Origin: Saccoglossus kowalevskii
Lineage: Eukaryota > Hemichordata > Enteropneusta > Harrimaniidae
Direction of reading: 5' to 3'
DNA: 17,285 nucleotides
Assembly: GCF_000003605.2 (NCBI RefSeq)
Contig: NW_003107604.1
Location: 6,486 to 23,770, forward strand
The notes under the pieces were generated by a model. The model searched no databases, was not told the origin of the DNA, and saw only the letters and a list, made by a program, of their open reading frames with translations. The position numbers were made by a program, and so were the translations under genes. Below, one piece after another: positions 1 to 8,056 of this stretch. Positions within the stretch are counted from its first letter, which is position 1. The number at the start of each line of letters is the position of its first letter.

Positions 1-932
1 TAAACAGACTGATGGGAAACAAATGATGTGCCGATAAACAAGCTTGAAAATCTTGCTGTACTTTATGGACGTTTTTAGGAGTTTATGTTTTTCAAAATAC
101 AAGGTCTTTAACAAAAAATAACGTATACTTATTGTCGTCGGATTAACACCAAATTTTCACAGCTTTAAGGTGACAATGAGAGGAACTTGAATGTGTCCAG
201 ACAAACTATTTCATCGATTATTTACCAACGAGTTGTGGTTTGAGTTGGGGGCAATGCGACTAAAACAGTAATTGAAATTCAGGACACTATTTTTTAAAAC
301 GCGTTGCTTGAATAAAACTAACCAGACACATTCAATTTACCAGACTATTGAACAACTAGGAAAAGTGAAAAAAAATACTTCTTATCGCCAGCATAAATGC
401 GTAATTATTTTTTTTACAGAAAAAGTAATTTTTCACCTTTGATTGAGTAACGCTTCGTAGATTGCAGATACGGGCATGCAAACTACACTTGTGAAAAGCT
501 TGAAGTCTGGCGATTCTAAAAATATATACTTTCCCGGGTCTATTTGTAGTCATTTAGTCACAATTAGAAGATGAATACAAGTATGCAAATAATAGTCCCG
601 CTACCTTAAGAACAATAAGGCTTCCTATCTCGCAAAACTTATCAATTAAAAGAAGTTCCAGTGTTTCTGCCTTGCAGCATTTTCAAATTATGATGTCATT
701 ACTGTTGCATGGATATCTGTAATATTTATACAAGGTCCGAAAAACAAGAACAACTGTCACAGTCTATAAATATCATATAGCGTTTGTAGCTACTGACTAA
801 CACACACTGAATTTTAAATTCGTAGCAAACAGTTATATATTTCGGTGCCTGTCTCTAGTATTCAGACTAATATCTATTAAATAGCATTTTTGGTAGTAAT
901 TAAATGTGTTTAATATGTTATTGATTCCACAG
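1..932 (+). other. Left flank, probably intron 1 of SGSH copy A
   Basis: I found no signal-peptide exon like the one at 9980-10067, that is, a short ATG reading ending in RNVLIIL and a donor. The stretch is AT-rich and ends at the exon 2 acceptor (polypyrimidine-poor TTGATTCCACAG). Since intron 1 of copy B is 1725 nt, an exon 1 outside the window is plausible. The only structure seen is an 11-bp inverted repeat (187-197 with 325-335). Confidence 0.6.
187..335. repeat. Inverted repeat pair, 11 bp arms
   Basis: TTGAATGTGTC at 187-197 is the exact reverse complement of GACACATTCAA at 325-335. The arms are separated by 127 bp and could mark a decayed short inverted-repeat element, but no target-site duplication is evident. 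Chance is possible. Confidence 0.3.
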
Positions 933-1199
933 CTGATGACTATGGATTTGAGAACCAAGCATACAACAATACAGTGTGTCAGACACCTCATCTCAATAAA
1001 TTAGCCAGTCACAGCGTCATATTCAAACATGGTTACACTGCTGTCAGTAGCTGCTCACCAAGCAGATCATCCATACTAACAGGTCTACCACAACACCAGA
1101 ATGGCATTTATGGCCTCGCAGGTGGCATTCATCATTTCCATGCATTTGACGAAATCCGAAGTTTACCAGTAATTCTAAAAGACGCTAACATAAGGACAG
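933..1199 (+). CDS. SGSH: SGSH copy A exon 2 (active-site exon)
   Basis: This 267-nt exon starts after a CCACAG acceptor (931-932) with CT, which completes an Ala codon begun in exon 1 (phase 1). It ends at ACAG before the donor GTAAGT at 1200. It encodes residues 30 to 118 and the first base of codon 119. It carries the DD metal ligands, a sequon at Asn41, and the sulfatase signature CSPSR followed by SSILTG, where Cys70 would become formylglycine. From memory, human exons 2 and 3 (161 + 106 nt) sum to the same 267 nt, so one human intron is absent here. Confidence 0.95.
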
Positions 1200-3285
1200 G
1201 TAAGTGAAATGTTACAATTTATGATACTTAGGTATGTACACATGATGAAACAAAAGTCTTCTTTGAGTAGCAAAGCCAAACTATAACTACTACAACATTA
1301 CTCCTAAAGGAGAAGTCGGCATATTCAACAGTTGGGTTAAATTATCTTTGTGACATCCTTGTTTCTGTGTTGCCTTATTTTAGGTATCATAGGAAAAAAG
1401 CATGTGCAGCCCGACACAGTCTTCAAATTTGACTATGAAAGAACAGAAGAGCAGTATTCCATGATGCAAGTAGCACGTAATATCACGTTTATGAAAGAAC
1501 TGGTACATGAATACCTTAATGTCAATGACACAAGGTATGTCAGTTTAAAATGAGCTCAGTCTAGCCAGTCAACCATTCATTCATTCATCCATCCATCCAT
1601 CCATCCGATCAGAAACTAAATTAAAGTGCATTACAGTTTATTAAGCATAGGTGAATAAAATTAACAGAAAATGTCTTTATTACAAATTTCGAATGATGCA
1701 TACACGCATGCAAATAGAAAGTCGAGTGTTGACTTTTATTTGTCGTACCTCTTAATTTGAACTGAAAATGATACTAGTATACCCGTTTTACACATTTCTT
1801 GTTTTAGGCCTTTCTTATTATATGTTGCTTTTAATGATCCACATCGATGTACAGCTGATTTTGAACATGGCGAGTTTTGTGAGATGTTTGGGAATGGCCA
1901 GCCTGGTAAAGGTGTGATACCAGATTGGAAACCAATTCATTATAAACCAGAAGATGTGGAATTGCCGTTCTTCATCCAAGACACACCTGCAGCAAGAGAT
2001 GAAATAGCAAAGCAGTACACTACCATCAGTAGAATGGACCAAGGTGAGCAGAGAGGGTTGTGGGAGGTCGATTGATCGACGAATAATTTACAAGATTGAA
2101 TTTAATGTGTGGAGATTAACCAAAATTATAATGAGCAATAGTGAGTTGAGATGGGCGTGAACCGTAAATAGCAATAAAATTGAAGTATTGGTAGAATGTA
2201 TCAAGGAAAGTGTAGATTGTATGGAACGTCTTTGATGATGTTCAATTATGTAGAGGCAATAGCAATTAATAGATTGGATTTATTATAAGGAGCTGATGTG
2301 GATGTTGTATGATTCGGATGCCATTGAGCAGGTTATGCATAATTTGTTTAGTTAAATATAATGTGTGTCAACCATGGGAAAAATTATGCCAGTGTGAGCC
2401 AATGTAAGAAGCTTGAATGATAGTATGAGAGGAAACCCAAAGACACATGTGAACATTTGAACGAACCAATTCTCAGTTACACTATTTGATTTTCTGTCTT
2501 TAGGTATTGGACTTTTTATGAAAGAGCTTGAACAGGCCGGGTTCAGTGACAACACATTGGTTATATTCACCTCTGATAATGGAATACCTTTCCCTGGTGC
2601 AAAGACAAATCTTTACGAAAAGGGTATGGGAGAACCATTCCTTGTTTCCTCGCCATATCACAAGAAAAGGTGGGGACAAGTAAGTGACGACTTGGTTAGT
2701 AGTTTGGATATCATACCAACTGTCCTGGACTGGTTCGATCTTTCATTTCCAGATTATAAATTGTTCAATGAAAAAGTGAAGTTGAGTGGCAAATCTTTAC
2801 TCCCAGCTCTAGAAAAGGAGCAGCCAACATGGGACACTGTGTTCGCTAGCCATGATTTCCACGAAATAACAATGAACTACCCAATGAGGGTTATGAAACA
2901 TAAAAACTACAGACTTATACATAATTTAAACTACCGAATGCCCTATCCAGTCGCCCTAGATGTTGGTCTCTCTGCAACTATGCGTGATATCCTAAATCGT
3001 ACTGAAGCACATCAGAAAACTGGATGGTACAAGACACTTGATGAGTATTATTACAGAGATGAATGGGAGTTATTTGACGTAAGCAAAGACCCTCATGAGC
3101 TGAACAACTTGGCACAAGATCCACACCATTTGAACGTCTTTCAGGATATGAAGAAAAAACTGTCGTCATGGCAATATGAAACAGGTGACCCATGGAGATG
3201 TTCTCCAGAGGGTGTTTATGTGGATGCTGGTGTATACTCTAAGGATCCTTTCTGTTTGTCTCTTCTTAATGTTCCACCAAAGTGA
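933..3285 (+). CDS. SGSH: SGSH-like heparan N-sulfatase, copy A, join(933..1199,1384..1534,1808..2043,2504..3285), 5' exon missing
   Basis: N-sulfoglucosamine sulfohydrolase is a lysosomal sulfatase that removes the N-linked sulfate of glucosamine during heparan sulfate breakdown. The four exons join in frame with GT-AG introns. Assuming an 88-nt exon 1 as in copy B, the product is 507 aa, against 502 in human. In human-like numbering the sulfatase core is visible: Asp31-Asp32 (calcium ligands), the CSPSR motif with Cys70 (formylglycine precursor) and Arg74, Lys123 and His125 in GKKH, His181 in NDPHRC, and the SDNG pair at 272-273. Sequons remain at Asn41, Asn151 and Asn166, and in LNRT of the last exon. 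The C-terminal region is well matched (KTGWY, YYYR, WELFD, DPHEL). Exon 1, encoding the signal peptide, is not in the first 932 bases and probably lies upstream of the window. No frameshift or stop is seen. The identification rests on remembered human SGSH and is strong. Confidence 0.95.
1384..1534 (+). CDS. SGSH: SGSH copy A exon 3
   Basis: This 151-nt exon follows a TTTTAG acceptor and ends at ACAAG before the donor GTATGT (1535). It starts in phase 1 and ends in phase 2, and has the same length as human exon 4 as I recall it. It encodes GIIGKKHV, with the catalytic Lys123 and His125, and a conserved VARNIT sequon at Asn151. The preceding intron is only 184 nt and the following one 273 nt. 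Confidence 0.95.
1574..1606. repeat. Compound microsatellite (ATTC)n-(ATCC)n
   Basis: About three CATT units run into five CATC-type tetranucleotide units inside intron 3 of SGSH copy A, 40 nt after the donor. It is absent from the matching place in copy B. Confidence 0.85.
1808..2043 (+). CDS. SGSH: SGSH copy A exon 4
   Basis: This 236-nt exon follows GTTTTAG and ends at GACCAAG before the donor GTGAGC (2044). It enters in phase 2 and leaves in phase 1. It encodes [13 protein letters not shown], with His181 of the active site, then [22 protein letters not shown] and RMDQG, all SGSH hallmarks. It corresponds to human exons 5 and 6 together, one codon shorter. Confidence 0.95.
2044..2503 (+). 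other. Intron 4 of SGSH copy A
   Basis: This 460-nt GT-AG intron starts GTGAGC and ends TCTTTAG. Its first 60 or so bases closely match the start of copy B intron 4 (shared ATTGATC and AGATTGAATTT words), so the duplication included introns. It has a single AGATTGAATTT-like unit near 2092, where copy B has a 32-bp tandem array. No other feature is seen. Confidence 0.8.
2504..3285 (+). CDS. SGSH: SGSH copy A exon 5, terminal, with stop
   Basis: This 782-nt terminal exon starts after TCTTTAG (2501-2503) and ends with TGA at 3283-3285. It encodes the rest of the alkaline-phosphatase-like sulfatase domain ([12 protein letters not shown], with the Asp-Asn metal ligands; [23 protein letters not shown]) and the C-terminal domain ([49 protein letters not shown]). 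Human splits this part into two exons (7 and 8). The homologous exon of copy B is beyond the window end. The ATG at 2518 is an internal Met, not a start. Confidence 0.95.
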
Positions 3286-3393
3286 CATTTCAAAAGTCTC
3301 GAAAGATTAATTTTCCCCTAAAGTAGACTTAATAGCACGGATATTGTTAAATTATATTAAACAAACCCAATTATTACACCAGATTGAAATATA

Positions 3394-3409
3394 AATAAAT
3401 AAGAATAAA
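3394..3409 (+). promoter_or_regulatory. Polyadenylation signals of SGSH copy A (AATAAA twice)
   Basis: AATAAA occurs at 3394-3399 and again at 3404-3409, about 110-120 nt after the TGA of copy A. They imply a short 3' UTR of about 140 nt. Further AATAAA-like words exist near 4013 but are much farther away. Confidence 0.6.
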
Positions 3410-4572
3410 TAAAAATAATACATTTAGCGGAAGTTGCCAGTGCAGCCGTGCTTAGTATACTGGTGATTAACAATATCGCCATCATATCATACGCGACCAC
3501 GAATAAATTGATATTAACTAAAAGAAAAGACTAACAACCATGAGTTCAAGCTGGATTATTCAAATTTATCGAAATTGTTTATTATAATATAAAGTTATTA
3601 CGAGGATACCTCAAAGAAGTATGCACGAAGACAGTACAGCTGGACTATCGACCGACGCGCAGCGGGGGTCGATGCAAGGCTTACTGTCTGAGTGCGTACT
3701 GTCAAGCACACTTTGTACTCCATTATGTTGTGCTTTCGTTCATTATGAGCCACCGGGGAGTACATTATTGTTTAAATATAATATATACAGAGAATATTTT
3801 CTTAAAGTTGATGGTGGCGACATTCTCTCTATTGATTCAGGATGTATTGGTGCTGGTGTAATTCTGAAGATTGAATATGTAAATATATATAAATATGTTT
3901 TACTCAAATAGTGCCCACTTCTATAAATACATAATGTGGGTGACTTGACAGGTATAGGTAAATATTAGCTGTCTCATTTGCTTTGTAATCTGCTAGTAAT
4001 ACATGTATGAAATAAAATAAAACATTCTTTACAACCATTTATGAGTGCTAAATATGGTCGATACTAGCTTTTTTTATTTCTGTGATTTTCATGCAAATGT
4101 GGGCCAAATTTAAAGGTCAGATTACTGCAGTTGAGCCACGATGTCATTGCTGTGAGAAACATATGCTGTCATGTTCAATGAATGGTCATTACACAATTCT
4201 GTGTCAAAACTTCAAGTTATGTTAATTCAAAGTACATGAGTGGATTAGTGGGTAAATTATCATACGGCAATTAATAGCATCTTTCACAGATTAGATCTGA
4301 GAGTAGATATTCAGGGGTCACTTCTTGTGTAATGAACACGAGGAAAACAGTATTATGTATGCCACCATGTCATGTGACACAGCTAGCGTCAGATTCATTA
4401 TCCGATAATCTAAAATAAATAATGATTAGTTTGTGTCCACACAATACTGTATAATATTGCAATATAGACCACGGTAATTCCATTAAAATATCGCTGGTAT
4501 GTTATTATCGGAGATGTTCCTATAATATCGATAATAGATTTATATTGCAGGTATACAAGAGTCTGGAATAGC
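3410..4572. other. Intergenic, no gene seen apart from a MITE relative
   Basis: This AT-rich sequence lies downstream of copy A. I see no coding region with family resemblance, no RNA gene, and one inverted-repeat element near 3594-3727 (listed separately). The open reading frame at 3621-3911 starts inside that element and is not considered real. Confidence 0.6.
3594..3727. mobile_element. MITE relative with degraded right end
   Basis: The left end (TTATTACGAGGATACCTCAA at 3595-3614, then an AGTATGCACGAAGACAGTAC segment) matches the terminal inverted repeat of the better preserved element at 13921-14044. The right end near 3697-3720 (TACTGTCAAGCACACTTTG) is a weak reverse-complement match. 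The middle contains the shared words CAGCGG and GGTCGATGC. It is non-autonomous, with no transposase. The superfamily is not known to me. Confidence 0.65.
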
Positions 4573-4698
4573 TTAAAGGGCGTCGCGTCGCGTCCTGTTC
4601 GATATGAGACTCATAGCGACGTATACAACGCGTGTAAAATACATTGTTTGTATACATGAAATTCGAACACGCGCTGCGTGACGACCACCGCCCTTTAA
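4573..4698. mobile_element. Short foldback element flanked by TTAA (piggyBac-like MITE candidate)
   Basis: TTAA at 4573-4576 is followed by AGGGCG, and CGCCCT at 4689-4694 is followed by TTAA at 4695-4698. The 6-bp terminal repeats are perfect, extend imperfectly inward (CGTCG-rich), and flank a CpG-rich core with GTATAC and TTCGA words repeated in inverted order. A TTAA duplication is typical of piggyBac-type insertion. TTTAAA symmetry leaves the exact border uncertain. No coding capacity. Confidence 0.6.
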
Positions 4699-5466
4699 AT
4701 TGTCGACAGTTGATGGCGTCGGTCGGTGGCGAGAGACCGTATTAATTCATTTCTGAGTCTATACTGTTGTCGACAAAACAATGATCGTCAGTCTATGCAT
4801 GGACCTACAAACGTGGCTTGTAGGACCATGGTATATGCTATAGCTCTGGCCGTCTTTAAGAGAAAACACAAAACTATGCGGATTTATTTTGTGAAAAGTT
4901 ATAAAACATGACTTTTAATGACTTTGTATTATAGTATTCCATTGTAACTAAACAGTAAGAGAAACAATCAAAGAACGATTTTAATGTGAGTCATGCAAAA
5001 CTTAAAGTAATTTTGTGATTTTTTTCTCTAGAAAATATAAATATGACAAACGAAGCTTTGAACTGGCTTACACATTCTCTTATGGAAGCAGATTTAGTTA
5101 TTCATGGTTTTGGTAAAAATATCGATATTATTTACAGTGTCACCTATTATTATGTATATGCAGTATGAGGTCGGTCCGGGGCTTATGACGGTCAAGTGAA
5201 TTTGTAATATTTTCTAAAATCTAACATTTTGTTTTTATTTTAAATTGACAGTAAGCAATTTAAAGTTTACCTGTGCTTCTCCAAGATATGCCTGTGGTGG
5301 CGACATCTCCCTTTCGACAACAGAATTTTGAAATGAACGACAAAAATCAAAATTTTCAATTTGAGACTGTTCATTTTATTTACGCGCTGGTGGGTGTTGT
5401 CAGTTATTTTCATATCGAATCGTTGGCAACGGGCCCAACGAATATGATAGATCGATAGCGTCTGAG

Positions 5467-5486
5467 TTTTTTTTTTTTTTTTTTTT
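5467..5486. repeat. Poly-T tract (20 T)
   Basis: An uninterrupted run of 20 T. It could be the poly-A end of a minus-strand retroposed sequence, but nothing recognisable precedes it on that strand. Confidence 0.8.
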
Positions 5487-5771
5487 GGAACGTTTTTAAA
5501 TTGTTATATTTAGATGCAACTGTCGAGATATGTTTACATAACTTGACATGCCCCTATTTCCAAATATGCTAATACAATAATAGAATTAAAAACTAGAAAA
5601 GTAAAAATTAAAAATTAAAAATTCAACCTGGTATTGAAAAGTACCTTACGTTATATAATATAAATCTCACTAGTTTTAGCCTCAGTAACTACCAACTAAA
5701 AATTGAAATGGAAAGACAGTTTTAAGCGTTTTGCTAATAACTTGAAATTATTACGCAATGCGTGAATCGTA

Positions 5772-5790
5772 CACGTGTGTGTGTGTGTGT
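5772..5790. repeat. (TG)n microsatellite
   Basis: About nine TG dinucleotides following ACACG. Confidence 0.85.
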
Positions 5791-6662
5791 GAACGTTGAC
5801 CTTACAGAATGCGTAGCCATTGTTCTAATGCAAATTAACGCTGTGACAGGTGTACCCTGACGCAAGATCTGCATAATGGTGAATATTAGGAATTTTCATG
5901 ATCATATTTGTAAAATCATATACTACTAGCCCTAAAGTCAATGTCAGACTGCCGCTATGCGAGCACCGGGTTTGAACCCAGTCTTTGTGTTTATTCCTTA
6001 GTGAAGTAAGACTTTGATATCAACGTCCATGGCGACGACTGGTGCACATACCGCTCTGGTCAGTGGAGCGACTAGTCTCTGAAATAATCAGAGTGATAAT
6101 GTAATCCTGATACTGATTTCTATTTGGCAAGAAGAAAGAAATCATTAGATTGATAGATAGAACCTACTGTGATAGCCAAGTTTACGGGATAGTTGCAGAA
6201 AAAAGCAAGGCATTGTGATTAGAAAGACCCACAGAACAGTGCCATCGAAAAGTAAAATCTCTGAAATAAAAATTCAGGGGAATAACGGCAAATTATAAGC
6301 GTAGTGGTAGGATACGGATATATTCAAACACAGACCTAACTACAGAGGGCGTGCTACACAGACCTGATATAGAATTACGCCAGCGTTTTTTAGTATTGTG
6401 TGATCGCAATCAAAATACTAGTACGCAGTTGTGGAGCCAATATGAACACTCGTGTTCTCACTGGCTCTACAACGGTGTATTTCTGTGTGAACCAGGTATT
6501 AGTCACGGTGTGGATAATGTCCAGAAATGGAACATTGTGATTGGTCGAGATGCGGTAGGTGGATTTTAATCAATGATTTATAAATTATTCTTCGGCGAAA
6601 TGACGTATTTCTTGATTCACACACGCATACAGGTGTCCCATGAATTGTGGAGCCACCATTGG

Positions 6663-6703
6663 ATTAACTTTTAATATAGTTGAATTAACTTTTAATATAG
6701 TTG
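6663..6703. repeat. 21-bp tandem duplication
   Basis: ATTAACTTTTAATATAGTTG at 6663-6682, followed by A, is repeated exactly at 6684-6703. This is a recent local duplication in AT-rich sequence. Confidence 0.85.
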
Positions 6704-6851
6704 CGATATGAACTCGATTAAAACGCGTTCCTATATTTGCTTGTTTTCAATTAATTTTAGCGTACCTCTGCAATTTATTTTAGCATTGTCAGTTGTTTGC
6801 TTCATTGAATTAAACGGAGTTCATCCGGTTGCGAACAAAGCTGTCTCGCAC

Positions 6852-6873
6852 CACCTAGCACCTAGCACCTAGC
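6852..6873. repeat. Three tandem copies of CACCTAG
   Basis: The heptamer CACCTAG occurs three times in a row. No function is inferred. Confidence 0.8.
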
Positions 6874-7141
6874 ATTGGACAAAAGATACACGAAAGTTTG
6901 TATCTCCCCGACCCAGTGCAATATATCCGGTTAGAATCAAAGCTCACGTGTCCCTTATTTGAGGGACCAGATTCTGCCGTAAATTCGGGATGGGATTTAG
7001 AAAAAAAAAGAATTAGCTTGTGAACATTATGTTGTAGTAATCTGTATTGCTCTATGTGAAAGTCTGGTAAACGAGAATTATGACATCGAATTTTAGGACT
7101 TTTACAATGAAATACGTTAATGCCATCGATATAAATAATAC

Positions 7142-7179
7142 CATGGATGTACTAAGAAAGGATTCTTCGTACATCCATG
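7142..7179. repeat. Strong perfect-stem hairpin
   Basis: CATGGATGTAC (7142-7152) and GTACATCCATG (7169-7179) are exact reverse complements. Inside, AAGAA (7154-7158) pairs with TTCTT (7163-7167) after one mismatch, leaving a 4-nt loop. The stem is short for a microRNA precursor, and no flanking extension is seen. Confidence 0.7.
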
Positions 7180-7204
7180 ATAATACCAATGTTAAAGCAG
7201 GGGA

Positions 7205-7334
7205 GTCGTCACCTGCGCATGCGTCTGTTGGTCATAGCGTGTCATTGTTTACAAACAAGCGGCTACCCATGAGCTTTTTGCGTTTTTAGCGTGTATTGTT
7301 GTCACTCAATTCCCGCGCCTGCGCAGGTGACGAC
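7205..7334. mobile_element. CpG-rich inverted-repeat element (MITE candidate)
   Basis: GTCGTCACCTGCGCATGC at 7205-7222 and GCCTGCGCAGGTGACGAC at 7317-7334 are reverse complements with one mismatch over 18 bp, 94 bp apart. Both arms contain TGCGCA-type words close to the animal NRF-1 consensus, so a regulatory role is an alternative. No transposase and no clear target-site duplication. Confidence 0.5.
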
Positions 7335-7984
7335 CCTTCCGCTCGAATATGCATTCCATATTTAGGTCAACCCATAAATAATCAGGCAAAGCTTGCGGTA
7401 TTGACAGTATGATCATTCTTTTGTTTTTGTGAGCTTTTTGTTGTATATAAGTCCAACGACCTACAATCCTGTTATAAAATATGATTATTGAAAAGACAGT
7501 CCAAATACAAACAACAATATTGCTATACAAATCTACTTACTAGTATTACGATGCGCGGCATAGCAACACATGACGATGGATGAAACTAATTTTTCACTTT
7601 TACTGTTTGCGTTGGTGGTAACAACATCAGCCTATAGCAGGAGACCGTTTTAATTTATTCTCTTTTTTACCGATTTCACACACAGTATCCTTCTCGTCTG
7701 AGTGGATTTTCTTCACATATTTTGTTGCTTACAATGGACATTATGGCATCTTATTTCAAGTAAAATTTAGAAAATACAACAAATGTAAAAAACAAAAACA
7801 GTGGAAACGAGACAAGTAGTTTGGAAAAAAAATAGTAAAGGGGTATTATTACATTATGTCCCCATTAATGTCTGTTGACGGTCATGTCATGACTGCAGTT
7901 ATGTGGCTTTAAAAATGAAAGTTTGAGGAGTAAAGATCTCTTCGCGTTTTTCTTAAAATGTAAATGAAGAAAACAATTAACTAC
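7335..7984. other. Intergenic, no gene recognised
   Basis: This is AT-rich sequence between the inverted-repeat element and the tRNA gene. The minus-strand reading frame at 7306-7530 has no recognisable domain and is taken as chance. Confidence 0.5.
7970..7973 (-). terminator. Pol III T-run terminator of tRNA-Trp
   Basis: AAAA on the plus strand gives TTTT on the transcribed minus strand, 11 nt after the tRNA 3' end. This is the usual position for a Pol III stop. Confidence 0.7.
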
Positions 7985-8056
7985 TGACCCCGACGTGATT
8001 CGAACACGCAGCCTTCTGATCTGGAGTCAGACGCGCTACCGTTGCGCCACGGAGTC
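7985..8056 (-). tRNA. tRNA-Trp (anticodon CCA)
   Basis: The minus strand reads as a complete 72-nt intronless tRNA. The acceptor arm GACTCCG pairs with CGGGGTC (one G-T wobble), with discriminator A from position 7985. The anticodon stem TCTGA/TCAGA closes the loop CTCCAGA, giving anticodon CCA at positions 34-36. The internal A box (TGGCGCAACGG) and B box (TGTTCGAATC) for RNA polymerase III are present. The sequence is very close to vertebrate tRNA-Trp as I remember it, so it is probably functional. It lies divergent to the SGSH copies, on the opposite strand. Confidence 0.95.

Larger units (their letters stand above)
4699..7141. other. Intergenic, no gene recognised
   Basis: This is AT-rich sequence between the two SGSH copies. 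I checked both strands and saw only short chance reading frames. It holds small simple repeats (poly-T at 5467-5486, TG run near 5772-5790, duplications at 6663-6703 and 6852-6873). A GGGTTTGAACCC palindrome near 5969 resembles a Pol III B box but has no supporting A box or cloverleaf. Confidence 0.55.

Noticed and set aside
1-932. Possible exon 1 of SGSH copy A
   Set aside because: No ATG followed by a hydrophobic signal, RNVLIIL-like end and donor was found, so it is assumed to lie outside the window.
974-1207. Independent gene starting at 974 or at the ATG 2518 of copy A
   Set aside because: Both positions are inside SGSH exons: 974 is a GTG Val codon, and 2518 is an internal Met of the terminal exon.
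3621-3911. 96-codon plus-strand frame and its look-alike on the minus strand at 13824-14021
   Set aside because: Both start in the terminal repeat of the same MITE family, so the shared peptide reflects the repeat.
5949-5985. GGGTTTGAACCC with possible tRNA or SINE B box
   Set aside because: No A box at the proper distance and no cloverleaf on either strand. The palindrome alone is weak.
7142-7179. MicroRNA precursor
   Set aside because: The stem is only about 16 bp with a 4-nt loop, too short for a usual precursor, and the flanks do not extend it.
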